From Pseudomonadota bacterium (GTDB lineage Bacteria; Pseudomonadota; Gammaproteobacteria; Steroidobacterales; Steroidobacteraceae), in NCBI GenBank assembly GCA_963205255.1, contig CAUJIK010000054.1, forward strand, positions 1 to 64,000: a stretch of DNA of 64,000 bases. Direction: 5' to 3'. Shown one piece after another: positions 16,192 to 25,409 of this stretch. Within the stretch, counting starts at the first letter, position 1. Each line of letters opens with the position of its first letter. The notes under the pieces are model-generated. The model was not told where the DNA came from. It searched no databases and saw nothing but the letters and a program-made list of their open reading frames with translations. A program made the position numbers and the translations under genes.

Positions 16192-18045
16192 TCAGAACAT
16201 CTCGGAGGCGCCCGGCGCTTCCACCGACGCTTTCTGGCGCGCCTTGATGAAATCACCGGTGATCATGCTGTCGTAACCCAGGCCGGGGCCGACCATGGGA
16301 TAGACGCCGGCATCGGGATCGATCATCACCTCGAGGAAGGCCGGGCCGCGGAACGCCAGCCATTCGGCGATCACGCGCGGCACATCGGCCTTGTCCGCCA
16401 GGCGCACGGCATAGCGGAAACCGTCGGCCTGCGCCGCCTTGACGAAATCCTTGGTGTGCAGCGATTTGTCGCTGGCGGCCATGCGCCCGCTGAAGAACAG
16501 CTTCTGCCACTGGCGCACCATGCCGTCGCCGACATTGTTGAGCACGCACACCTTCACCGGCAGGTCGTAGGTGGTGACGGTCTCCAGCTCGCCGAAGTTC
16601 ATGCGGATGCTGGCGTCGCCGTCGATGTCGATGACCAGCCGCTCCGGATTGGCCACCTGCGCGCCGATGGCCGCGGGCAGGCCGAAGCCCATGGTGCCCA
16701 TGCTGCCGGAGGTAAGCCACAGCCGCGGGCCGCTGAAGTCCAGATACTGCGCCGACCACATCTGGTGCTGGCCCACGCCAGTGGTGATGATGGCCTCGCC
16801 GCGCGTGTGGCGATTGATCTCCTCCAGCACGTAGTACGGCTGGATCAGGCTGCTGTCGCGGTCGTAATCCATGGGATGGTTGCGCTTCAGCGCCGCCACC
16901 TCGGCCAGCCAGGCGCTGTGGTCGGGCTGCTGGCCCTGGGCACGGCCCCAGACGATCAGCGCGCGCAGCGCATCCTGCAGGTCGCCGACATGGCTCCATT
17001 GCACCGGTTTGACCTTGTTGATCTCGGCCGGGTCGATGTCGAACTGCGCAATGTTGCGCGCCTTCTGCGCGAACTTGACCGGATTGCCCGCCACGCGGTC
17101 GTCGAAGCGCGCGCCCAGCGCGATGAGGAAGTCGCAATCCTCCACCGCATAGTTCGCGTACGCCGCCCCGTGCATGCCCAGCATGTGCAGGCTGAGCGCA
17201 TCGGTGGTGTCGACCGCGCCGATGCCCATCAGGGTGGTGACCACCGGGATCTGGAAAGCGCGGGAAAACTCGCGCAGCACCTCGGCGGCGCCGGCATGGA
17301 TCACGCCGCCGCCGGCATAGATCAGGGGCCGCTTCGAGGCGGCCAGCAACTGGAAGAACGAATGCTGCTGGGCCTCGGACAGGCGCCGGCTGCCCACTTC
17401 CTGCATGCGGCGCCGGTAGGTGCCGATCGAAGGCAGCGTGCCGTGGCCGTGGAAGCGGCCTTGCCAGTTCTGCACATCCTTCGGGATGTCGACGACCACC
17501 GGACCGGGGCGGCCCGAACGCGCGAGCTCGAAGGCCGTGCGGATGGTGGCTTCGAGCTTTTCCGGGTCCGTGACCAGGAACACGTGCTTGGCCACCGTGC
17601 CCATCACGGCGGCGATGGGCGCCTCCTGGAAGGCGTCCGAGCCGATGGCCGCGCGCGGCACCTGGCCGCAGATGACGACCATGGGGATGGAGTCGGCCAT
17701 GCAGTCGCGCACCGGCGTGACCATGTTGGTGGCGCCCGGACCCGAGGTGACCAGCACCACGCCCACCTGCCCGGTGGAGCGCGCATAGCCCGCGGCCATG
17801 AAGCCCGCGCCCTGCTCGTTGGCGGGCACGATCAGCGGCAGCTGCCGGCGACCGAGGCGCGCCTGCTGCTCGTTGTAGAGGAATACGGCATCGTACACCG
17901 GCAGCACCGCGCCGCCGCTGTAGCCAAAGACTGAATTGACGCCCTCGTCGGCGACCGCCTGCACCACCATCTGGGCGCCGGACATGGTCTGGCCGGCAAG
18001 TGGATGCTTGCCCGAGGGAATGGCCAGTTTCACAGTGTCGTTCAT
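16192..18045 (-). CDS. ilvB: Acetolactate synthase large (catalytic) subunit
   Basis: 617 residues. It condenses pyruvate with pyruvate or 2-oxobutanoate using thiamine diphosphate, FAD and Mg, the first common step to valine, leucine and isoleucine. Visible elements are VNSVFGYSGGAVLPVYDA with the ThDP-activating region, LVTSGPGATNMVTPV, and the ThDP/Mg motif IDIDGDASIRMNFGELET. A second possible start is the internal Met in MSGAQMVVQAV (position 17985), which aligns better with other IlvB starts. Its small subunit, ilvH, is transcribed away from it, an unusual arrangement. The hydrolase fragment follows in the same transcript. Confidence 0.97.
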   Translation of the reverse strand: MNDTVKLAIPSGKHPLAGQTMSGAQMVVQAVADEGVNSVFGYSGGAVLPVYDAVFLYNEQQARLGRRQLPLIVPANEQGAGFMAAGYARSTGQVGVVLVTSGPGATNMVTPVRDCMADSIPMVVICGQVPRAAIGSDAFQEAPIAAVMGTVAKHVFLVTDPEKLEATIRTAFELARSGRPGPVVVDIPKDVQNWQGRFHGHGTLPSIGTYRRRMQEVGSRRLSEAQQHSFFQLLAASKRPLIYAGGGVIHAGAAEVLREFSRAFQIPVVTTLMGIGAVDTTDALSLHMLGMHGAAYANYAVEDCDFLIALGARFDDRVAGNPVKFAQKARNIAQFDIDPAEINKVKPVQWSHVGDLQDALRALIVWGRAQGQQPDHSAWLAEVAALKRNHPMDYDRDSSLIQPYYVLEEINRHTRGEAIITTGVGQHQMWSAQYLDFSGPRLWLTSGSMGTMGFGLPAAIGAQVANPERLVIDIDGDASIRMNFGELETVTTYDLPVKVCVLNNVGDGMVRQWQKLFFSGRMAASDKSLHTKDFVKAAQADGFRYAVRLADKADVPRVIAEWLAFRGPAFLEVMIDPDAGVYPMVGPGLGYDSMITGDFIKARQKASVEAPGASEMF

Positions 18046-18074
18046 CGTTTTGGAAGGGTATCCTAAGATGTTCT
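18046..18074. promoter_or_regulatory. 29-base divergent intergenic segment between ilvB and ilvH
   Basis: Only 29 bases separate the annotated start codons of the two divergent acetolactate synthase genes. The segment contains GGAAGGGTATCC but no room for two complete promoters, so promoter elements must lie inside one or both coding regions, or the ilvB start is at 17985, widening the gap to 89 bases. Neither gene has a clear Shine-Dalgarno at normal spacing. This is the likely control point for subunit balance. Confidence 0.4.
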
Positions 18075-19039
<965 letters not shown>

Positions 19040-19059
19040 TCAGGGAAACCGGTTGACTC

Positions 19060-19065
19060 ATTATA
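19060..19065 (-). promoter_or_regulatory. Candidate -10 element for the P-II gene
   Basis: On the minus strand this reads TATAAT within CCCTATAATGAGTC. It lies about 145 bases upstream of the P-II start codon and just after the gshA stop. No matching TTGACA-like -35 is seen at 16-18 bases, so the call is tentative; a GC-rich or activator-dependent -35 is possible. Confidence 0.35.
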
Positions 19066-19109
19066 GGGCAGCGCCGCCCCGCCGATGCACAAACCTGGTG
19101 CGGCGCCGC

Positions 19110-20702
19110 TCAGACATCAGCCCCGGCGAAATACCGCCGCAGATAGTGCTCGAAAGTCTCGTCCCGCTGGGCGGACTCCAGGGCCTCCTGCTGGGCGAGT
19201 GATTCATCGACTTCGCTCCCGAACTCCGCCAGACGCCCCTCATTGGGCGGCGGCAGCTCACGCAGATAGTCACGATGGGTGCGCGACACGCGCAGCGCCA
19301 TGTCGTGGAAGGACTCGCCCTGCGTCCTCATCTCGCGCAGCAGGCGCGCCGACGGCGTGCGCTCCACATCATCGAGTTTCTCGCGCTGCGCGCGCAGCGC
19401 CGCGCCGTAGCCGCGCCCCGCATCACCATGATCGAGCAGCTCGCAGATGCCGGTCATGGCATCGAGGATCTGCGCCGCCCAGTGAGCCAGCGACACCGGC
19501 CTGCCCTCGCGACTGAGCATCAGGCCCGGCTCGCGGCCACGCCGCGCCACCAGCAGGTGGTTGTCGTCCAGCGCCTTCTGCTCCCCGGCGCCGATGGGCG
19601 GGCTGCTGCTGAGCAGGCAGTACGCCGCGAAGGCCTCGAGGAAACGCAACTTGTTCTGGTTCACGCCCACCGGGTCGAAGGCGCTCATGTCCAGCGCACG
19701 CATTTCGACATATTCCACGCCGCCACGCAGCAGCGCCGCGCTCGGGCTCTCTCCGGAACGCGCCACGCGCTTGGGACGGATGTAGCTGTAATACTCGTTC
19801 TCGATCTGCAGCAGGTTGGCGTTGAGCTGCAGCCACCTGCCGTCGCGCTTCACCCCCATCTCTTCATAGGGCGGATGCGGAGTGTGCAGGGCATGGCGCA
19901 GGTCGCGCACATAGTCCCCGAGACTGTTCACCGATACATGAATGGCCGCCTGGCTGCGGTTGCGATAACCCACGTCGCTCATGCGCAGCGAAGTGGCATG
20001 CGGGCCATAGAGCGTATCGGCGTCCAGCACCGCGAGCTCATGCGGATCGTCGCCGAGGAAGTCGCGGCCCACGGCCGGCGATGTGCCGAACAGGTACAGC
20101 ACGATCCAGCCATGCCGCCGGTAGCTGCGCAGCAGGTCGAAGTAGCCGCGCGACTGGAACGCCTCGCGATTCTCGCGCGACTGCTCGACGCCGGCATACA
20201 CCTCCCACAGCCGCGCCGGGAAGGAATAATTGAAATGCACGCCGGCGATGGCCTGCATCAGCGCGCCATAGCGGTGCCGCAGGCCTTCGCGGTACACATG
20301 CTTCATGCGACCGACATTGGAGCTGCCGTAACGCGCAGTGGGCACTTCGTCATCGCCCGCCAGGCGGCAGGGCATCGAGGTCGCCCACAACAGCTCGTCG
20401 CCCAGGCGCGAATAGACGAACTGGTGCAGGTCGGTGAGGTACTGCAGCAGCTCCCAGCTGTGCTGGAAGGCAGGCGTGACCAGCTCGATCAGCGACTCGG
20501 AAAAGTCGGTGGTGATGTGGGCGCTGGACAATGCCGAACCCAGCGCCGGCGGATGCGGCGTGCGCGCCAGATGGCCCGCGGGATCGACCCGCAGGCTTTC
20601 CTTCTCCACGCCCTTGAGCCCCTGCTGCAGCACGCCAGGTTCGCGGGCATTGATCAGCGAGGCGAGGCGCCGCTCGAATTGTGGGTCGGTGGCGCGTGCC
20701 AT
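19110..20702 (-). CDS. gshA: Glutamate-cysteine ligase
   Basis: 530 residues, typical of the enterobacterial-type (group 1) enzyme that joins glutamate and cysteine, the first committed step of glutathione synthesis. It contains the LKGVEKESLRVD signature (the metal/substrate Glu pair), ITTDFSESLIELVTPA and EYVEMRALDMSAFDPVG. It is a single gene on the minus strand, divergent from the DUF2845 gene, with a 63-base gap that should hold both promoters; no clear boxes are seen there. Confidence 0.96.
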   Translation of the reverse strand: MARATDPQFERRLASLINAREPGVLQQGLKGVEKESLRVDPAGHLARTPHPPALGSALSSAHITTDFSESLIELVTPAFQHSWELLQYLTDLHQFVYSRLGDELLWATSMPCRLAGDDEVPTARYGSSNVGRMKHVYREGLRHRYGALMQAIAGVHFNYSFPARLWEVYAGVEQSRENREAFQSRGYFDLLRSYRRHGWIVLYLFGTSPAVGRDFLGDDPHELAVLDADTLYGPHATSLRMSDVGYRNRSQAAIHVSVNSLGDYVRDLRHALHTPHPPYEEMGVKRDGRWLQLNANLLQIENEYYSYIRPKRVARSGESPSAALLRGGVEYVEMRALDMSAFDPVGVNQNKLRFLEAFAAYCLLSSSPPIGAGEQKALDDNHLLVARRGREPGLMLSREGRPVSLAHWAAQILDAMTGICELLDHGDAGRGYGAALRAQREKLDDVERTPSARLLREMRTQGESFHDMALRVSRTHRDYLRELPPPNEGRLAEFGSEVDESLAQQEALESAQRDETFEHYLRRYFAGADV

Positions 20703-20765
20703 ATTTCGTGCCAGTCTACACTGGCGTTCATTGCCGATTCAGTCCATGCGGCATAACTTTCCCTC

Positions 20766-21110
20766 ATGAACCGCTCCGCCCCACTGGCACTGGTCGTCCT
20801 GCTGGCGCTGCTGTGTGTGCCGCGGGAGGCTCACGCCTTCCGCTGCGGCAACCGGCTGGTCACCGAGGGCGACATCGCCGCCGAGGTGATCGCCCGCTGC
20901 GGCGAGCCGGTGCAGGTCGACCGCCGGTCGGTGCTGCGGCCGGCGGTGGTGTGGCGCCACGGCCGCCCCTGGCATCTGCCCGGCGGGCCGGTGGAAAAAG
21001 TGGTAGAGACCTGGACCTTCAACCTCGGACCCAACCAGTTCATGCGGCAGGTCACCCTCGAGGATGGCGTGGTCACCCGGATCCGGACATTGGGTTACGG
21101 CTACCGATAG
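20766..21110 (+). CDS. DUF2845-family small exported protein
   Basis: 114 residues with a standard signal peptide (LALVVLLALLCVPREAHA, cleavage probably after AHA). The mature protein begins FRCGNRLVTEGDIAAEVIARCGEP, the two-Cys signature of the DUF2845 family, and continues with a beta-rich domain ending TRIRTLGYGYR. Such proteins are periplasmic and resemble lipoproteins of the SmpA/OmlA fold (short alpha-alpha-beta-beta-beta). No function is known for the family. It precedes the thiolase gene by about 46 bases. Confidence 0.85.
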   Translation: MNRSAPLALVVLLALLCVPREAHAFRCGNRLVTEGDIAAEVIARCGEPVQVDRRSVLRPAVVWRHGRPWHLPGGPVEKVVETWTFNLGPNQFMRQVTLEDGVVTRIRTLGYGYR

Positions 21111-21156
21111 CTACCCGCTGGTGGCATCCTAGTGCCTGCAGAAAGCGGGAGATCAC

Positions 21157-22464
21157 ATGCTGGCAGGAAAATCGGTCCGGAGTGTCGCCATACTCGGCGG
21201 CACACGTATCCCGTTCGCACGGGCCCATGGAGCCTATGCCAGGGTCGGCAACCAGGAAATGCTCACCGCCGTGCTGCGCGGTCTGGTCGACAAGTACCAC
21301 CTCACCGGCGAGCGTCTCGGCGACGTGATCGCGGGAGCCGTGATCAAACACTCGAAGGACTTCAACCTGGTGCGCGAATCAGTGCTGTCCTCCGGCCTCG
21401 ACCCACAGACTCCCGGTCTCGACATCCAGCGCGCCTGCGGCACCAGCCTGGAGGCCGCCATCCTGATCGGCAACAAGATCGCGCTCGGGCAGATCGACGC
21501 GGGCATCGCCGCCGGCGTGGACAGCATCAGCGACCCGCCCGTGGTCTATCCCAAGACCTACCGCGACCTGCTGCTCGCCAGCTACCGTGGCCGCAGCTTC
21601 GGCGAGCGGATCAAACCCTGGCTCGGGCTGCGTCCGCGGCACTTCAAGCCGCTGATGCCCGGCGTGGTCGAACCGCGCACCGGGCTGTCCATGGGGCAGA
21701 GCTGCGAGATCATGGCCAAGAACTGGAAGATCAGCCGCGAAGCGCAGGACGAACTTGCGGCGCACAGCCATCACGCGGCGGCCGACGCATGGAAGTCCGG
21801 CTTCAATTCGGAGCTGGTCATCCCCTACCTGGGGCTGGCGCAAGACAACAATGTGCGCGCCGACACCTCCGTGGAGAAGCTCGCCAAACTCAAGCCTGTG
21901 TTCGACCCCTCGCCCGCGGGCACGCTCACCGCGGGCAACAGCACGCCGCTCACCGACGGCGCCGCCGCCGTGCTGCTCGCCAGCGAAAGCTGGGCCGCCG
22001 AGCATGGCCTGCCAGTCAGGGCACTGCTCACGCATGGCAAGACCTGGGCGGTGGATTTCGCCGGCGGCCATGAAGGGCTGCTGATGGCGCCTGCCTATGC
22101 GGTGTCGGAAATGCTCAAGGACGCCGGCCTCGAACTGCAGGATTTCGATTTCTACGAGATACACGAGGCCTTCGCCGCCCAGGTGCTGTGCACGCTGGCG
22201 GCGTGGGAGTCGCCTGAGTACTGCCGCGAGCGGCTGCATCGCGACCGGCCGATGGGCGCCATCGACCGCAGCCGCCTGAATGTCTACGGCAGCAGCATCG
22301 CCGTGGGGCATCCGTTCGCGGCCACCGGCGCGCGCATCCTCGCCGTGGCGGCCAGGATCTTCGAGGAGCGCCCCGAAGCGCGGCGCGGCCTGATCTCCAT
22401 CTGCACCGCCGGCGGCATGGGCGTCACCGCCATCGTGCAGCGCGCGACGCCAGCAGCAGAATGA
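21157..22464 (+). CDS. Acetyl-CoA C-acyltransferase (FadI-like thiolase)
   Basis: 435 residues, the FadI-type length. It should cleave 3-oxoacyl-CoA with CoA, or condense acyl-CoAs in reverse. The nucleophilic Cys is in DIQRACGTSLEAA, the catalytic His in SIAVGHPFAATGARI, and the second Cys in CTAGGMGVTA. No partner 3-hydroxyacyl-CoA dehydrogenase/hydratase gene is adjacent, so a role in full beta-oxidation cannot be shown from the neighbourhood. The stop overlaps the TspO start by ATGA. Confidence 0.93.
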   Translation: MLAGKSVRSVAILGGTRIPFARAHGAYARVGNQEMLTAVLRGLVDKYHLTGERLGDVIAGAVIKHSKDFNLVRESVLSSGLDPQTPGLDIQRACGTSLEAAILIGNKIALGQIDAGIAAGVDSISDPPVVYPKTYRDLLLASYRGRSFGERIKPWLGLRPRHFKPLMPGVVEPRTGLSMGQSCEIMAKNWKISREAQDELAAHSHHAAADAWKSGFNSELVIPYLGLAQDNNVRADTSVEKLAKLKPVFDPSPAGTLTAGNSTPLTDGAAAVLLASESWAAEHGLPVRALLTHGKTWAVDFAGGHEGLLMAPAYAVSEMLKDAGLELQDFDFYEIHEAFAAQVLCTLAAWESPEYCRERLHRDRPMGAIDRSRLNVYGSSIAVGHPFAATGARILAVAARIFEERPEARRGLISICTAGGMGVTAIVQRATPAAE

Positions 22465-22982
22465 CGCGCGCCACGGACTCGGAGCTGCGCATCCGCCCCG
22501 GTGCGCCGCGCGGCCAATGGCGCGCACTGGCGCTGATCGTGCTGGCGGTGCTGGCCGCGGCGGTGGCCGGCTCGCTGGCCTCCGTCGAGGCATCCGCCTT
22601 CTATGCGCTGCTGGCCAAACCGGCCTGGGCGCCGCCCGCGCAGCTGTTCGGGCCGGTGTGGATATTGCTGTATCTGCTGATGGCCATCGCCGCCTGCCTG
22701 GTGTGGCGCGCGCGCGGCAGCTTCAGCGGCATCGCCATGCTGCTGTTCTTCGTGCAACTCGCCGTGAATGCGGCGTGGTCATGGCTGTTCTTCCGCCAGC
22801 ATCTGGGCCTCGTGGCGCTGATCGACGCGGCGCTGCTGTGGATGCTGCTGGTGGCGATGCTGTGCGCGTTCTGGCAGGTGCAGCGCCTCGCAGCCCTGCT
22901 GCTGTTGCCCTATCTGTTGTGGACGGGCTTTGCCGTCACGCTGAGCGCGGCGGTGTGGCAGCTCAATCCCGCCCTGCTCTGA
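22461..22982 (+). CDS. TspO/MBR-family membrane protein
   Basis: 173 residues with five predicted membrane helices. Family hallmarks are the LAKPAWAPPAQLFGPVWILLYLLM stretch (the Trp-Pro loop before helix 2) and NAAWSWLFFRQHLGLV before helix 4. TspO proteins bind tetrapyrroles such as haem and protoporphyrin and affect their transport or turnover. It lies two genes before ferrochelatase, which supports a link to haem metabolism, though the intervening gene is a dienelactone hydrolase. Confidence 0.93.
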   Translation: MTRATDSELRIRPGAPRGQWRALALIVLAVLAAAVAGSLASVEASAFYALLAKPAWAPPAQLFGPVWILLYLLMAIAACLVWRARGSFSGIAMLLFFVQLAVNAAWSWLFFRQHLGLVALIDAALLWMLLVAMLCAFWQVQRLAALLLLPYLLWTGFAVTLSAAVWQLNPALL

Positions 22983-23004
22983 CTTTCCGACCTCGAGGAT
23001 TCCC

Positions 23005-23679
23005 ATGCCTGAATTCACCCGCCTGATGGCCCGCGATGGCCACCAATTCGATGCCTGGCTGGTGGCGCCCACCGGCGCACCCAAAGGCGCCGTGGTGGTG
23101 GCGCAGGAGATCTTCGGCGTCAATCCGCACATACGCGCGGTCGCCGAGGACTTCGCCGCCCAGGGCTATCTCGCGATCGCACCCTCGCTGTTCGATCGCG
23201 TGAAGCGCAATGTGGAGCTCGACTACTCCGCCGAGTCGGTGCAGCAGGGCCGCGGCTATTCGCTGCAGATCCCGCGCGACAAGCTGCTGCTGGATCTCGC
23301 CGCGTCGGTCAATGTGGTCAAGCACGCCGGCCGCGTCGCAACAGTCGGCTATTGCTGGGGCGGCACGGTGGCCTACATCGCCGCCTGCGAACTGCCGGTG
23401 GCCGCTGCCGTGGCCTACTACGGCTCGCGCATCGTGGACAACCTCGACATCACGCCGAAGGCTCCCGTGCTCTATCACTTCGGCAACCGCGACAAGAGCA
23501 TTCCGCCCGAAGCCATCGAGCGCATCCGCGCGGCCGATCCCGCCGGCGAGTTCCATGTGTATGAAGCGGACCATGGCTTCAACTGCGATCCGCGCCCCGC
23601 CTACGATGCCAACGCCGCGCGTCTCGCGCGCGAACGCACGCTGGCATTCCTCGCCCGCCATCTGTCTGCCGAGGACTGA
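23005..23679 (+). CDS. Dienelactone hydrolase family protein
   Basis: 224 residues, the usual size. The Cys-Asp-His triad is visible: Cys117 in VGYCWGGTVAY, Asp in GNRDKSIP and His in EADHGFNC. The N-terminal VVVAQEIFGVNPHIR carries the conserved Glu that activates the Cys in these enzymes. Substrates are likely lactones or esters, but no aromatic-degradation cluster is present, so its physiological role is unassigned. Its stop overlaps the ferrochelatase start (TGATG). Confidence 0.92.
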   Translation: MPEFTRLMARDGHQFDAWLVAPTGAPKGAVVVAQEIFGVNPHIRAVAEDFAAQGYLAIAPSLFDRVKRNVELDYSAESVQQGRGYSLQIPRDKLLLDLAASVNVVKHAGRVATVGYCWGGTVAYIAACELPVAAAVAYYGSRIVDNLDITPKAPVLYHFGNRDKSIPPEAIERIRAADPAGEFHVYEADHGFNCDPRPAYDANAARLARERTLAFLARHLSAED

Positions 23680-24689
23680 TGCCCGGTTACGACCCCTCGC
23701 CCGGATTCAGCGACGCGCCGCCCCACAAGCTCGGCGTGCTGCTGGTCAATTCCGGCACGCCGGACAGCCTCGACACACGCGGCATACGCGATTTCCTGCG
23801 CCGGCTGCTCAGCGACCGGCGCACCATCGAGGTGCCGCGGGCGATCTGGTACCCCATCCTGTACCTAGCCATCCTGCCGCTGCGGCCGGCGCGGGTGCTG
23901 CCCAAGTACCAGCGCATCTGGACCGAAGCGGGCTCGCCGCTGCTGGTGCACTCGCAGGCATTGCGGCAGGCGCTGGCGCAACGTCTGTCGGCCGAGCGCG
24001 GCATGGACGTGGCCGTGGAGCTGGGCATGCTCTACTCCACGCCCGGCGTACGGCAGGGGCTCGAAGCGCTGCGCGCGGCCGGGGCGCGGCGCATCGTGGT
24101 GCTGCCCTTGTTCCCGCAGTACTCCGGCACCACCACCGCCGCGGCCCATGACCAGGTGGGCCTGGCGCTGCGCCGCTGGCGCTTCCTGCCGGAGCTGCAC
24201 ATCGCGCCGGACTACGCCGACAACGACATCTACCTCGACGCGCTGGCCGCCAGCGTGCGCGCGCATCGCGCGGCGCAGGGCGCGGGCGATCACCTGCTCA
24301 TCACCTTCCACGGCATTCCGCGGCAGTACGTGGATGAAGGCGACCCCTACGCCCGCAGGTGCGAGACCACGGCGCGGGCGCTGGCGGCGCGCCTGGGATT
24401 GCCTGAAAGCGCATGGTCGCTGAGCTATCAGTCACGCGTGGGTCGGGCCGAGTGGCTCAGGCCCTATACAGAAGAACATGTGGCGCAACTTGCACAGCGC
24501 GGCGTGAAGCGGCTGGACGCCATCTGCCCCGGCTTCGCCGTGGACTGCCTGGAGACCGTGGACGAGATCGGCCACGAGTATGACCTCGTGTTCCGCAACG
24601 CCGGCGGCGAAGCGCTGCGCTACATCCCCGCGCTCAATGCCGGCCCAGACCAGGTGGACCTGCTCGCGCGGCTGCTGTCGGCGTACTGA
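23679..24689 (+). CDS. hemH: Ferrochelatase
   Basis: 336 residues. It inserts Fe2+ into protoporphyrin IX, the last step of haem synthesis. Diagnostic parts are GVLLVNSGTPDSLDT at the N-terminus, LPLFPQYSGTTTAA, the metal-binding His in LLITFHGIPRQYV, and the Glu in CPGFAVDCLETVDEIG. I see no Cys-rich [2Fe-2S] tail. It is translationally coupled to the dienelactone hydrolase gene and lies near TspO, cytochrome b561 and a YceI-like gene, a loose haem/redox neighbourhood. Confidence 0.96.
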   Translation: MPGYDPSPGFSDAPPHKLGVLLVNSGTPDSLDTRGIRDFLRRLLSDRRTIEVPRAIWYPILYLAILPLRPARVLPKYQRIWTEAGSPLLVHSQALRQALAQRLSAERGMDVAVELGMLYSTPGVRQGLEALRAAGARRIVVLPLFPQYSGTTTAAAHDQVGLALRRWRFLPELHIAPDYADNDIYLDALAASVRAHRAAQGAGDHLLITFHGIPRQYVDEGDPYARRCETTARALAARLGLPESAWSLSYQSRVGRAEWLRPYTEEHVAQLAQRGVKRLDAICPGFAVDCLETVDEIGHEYDLVFRNAGGEALRYIPALNAGPDQVDLLARLLSAY

Positions 24690-24694
24690 GCGCA

Positions 24695-25390
24695 ATGCTG
24701 GGGCAGCTGCTCGAACTCTCCGTGCATGCGCCGGACACGGGCGCCTCGTTCGATCACTACCAGAAGCTGGGATTCGGCGCCGCCACCGCGGGAGACGTAT
24801 GGCCGCACGCCTATGGCGTGATGTGCTGCGGCAATCTCGCACTCGGGCTGCATGGCATGGCGGCACGACCGCTGACCCTCACATTCGTGCAGCCCGATGT
24901 CGCGCGGCTGCACCGCGAGCTCGAAGCCATGGGCACTCCCGTCACCGACGCCGTGCTGGGGCACGATGCCTTCAACCGCATCGAGCTCGCCGATCCTTCA
25001 GGCGTGATGCTGCGCGTGCTCGAAGCGCGCAGCTTCTCCGCACCGCCGGACACGCCAGACACCACCCTTCTGGGAACCTTCTGGCGCCTGTCGTTGCCGA
25101 CCATCAACCCGGCCCGCGTGGAAGCATTCTGGCGGCGGCTGGGACGACAGCTGACGCCCCTCGGCGCGCCGTGGCCGTCACTGGTCATGGATGATGACTG
25201 GCCTCTGGCCTGGCACCACCCCGAAGCGCACGCCGGGCCGGTGCTGCTGTTCCAGCATCCCGACCCTGCAGCCGCCGCGGACCGGCTGGAAGCCCGCCGT
25301 TTCGAACTGGAAGAAAGGCCGCTGCCGTCCGGCGACGGAAGGCTGCTGCTGCGCGCCCCGGAGGACCTGCCCGCGCTGCTGCTTGCGTGA
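24695..25390 (+). CDS. Glyoxalase/VOC-superfamily protein
   Basis: 231 residues with two VOC-type beta-alpha-beta-beta-beta halves (about 1-112 and 125-228). The first half ends with the typical FNRIELADPSGVMLRVLEA strand. Classical metal-binding His/Glu positions are only partly evident, so catalysis is uncertain. It starts 5 bases after the ferrochelatase stop, so it is in the same operon. It is possibly a small-molecule binding or resistance protein. Confidence 0.78.
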   Translation: MLGQLLELSVHAPDTGASFDHYQKLGFGAATAGDVWPHAYGVMCCGNLALGLHGMAARPLTLTFVQPDVARLHRELEAMGTPVTDAVLGHDAFNRIELADPSGVMLRVLEARSFSAPPDTPDTTLLGTFWRLSLPTINPARVEAFWRRLGRQLTPLGAPWPSLVMDDDWPLAWHHPEAHAGPVLLFQHPDPAAAADRLEARRFELEERPLPSGDGRLLLRAPEDLPALLLA

Positions 25391-25409
25391 GAGCGGCGAG
25401 GATGGCTTC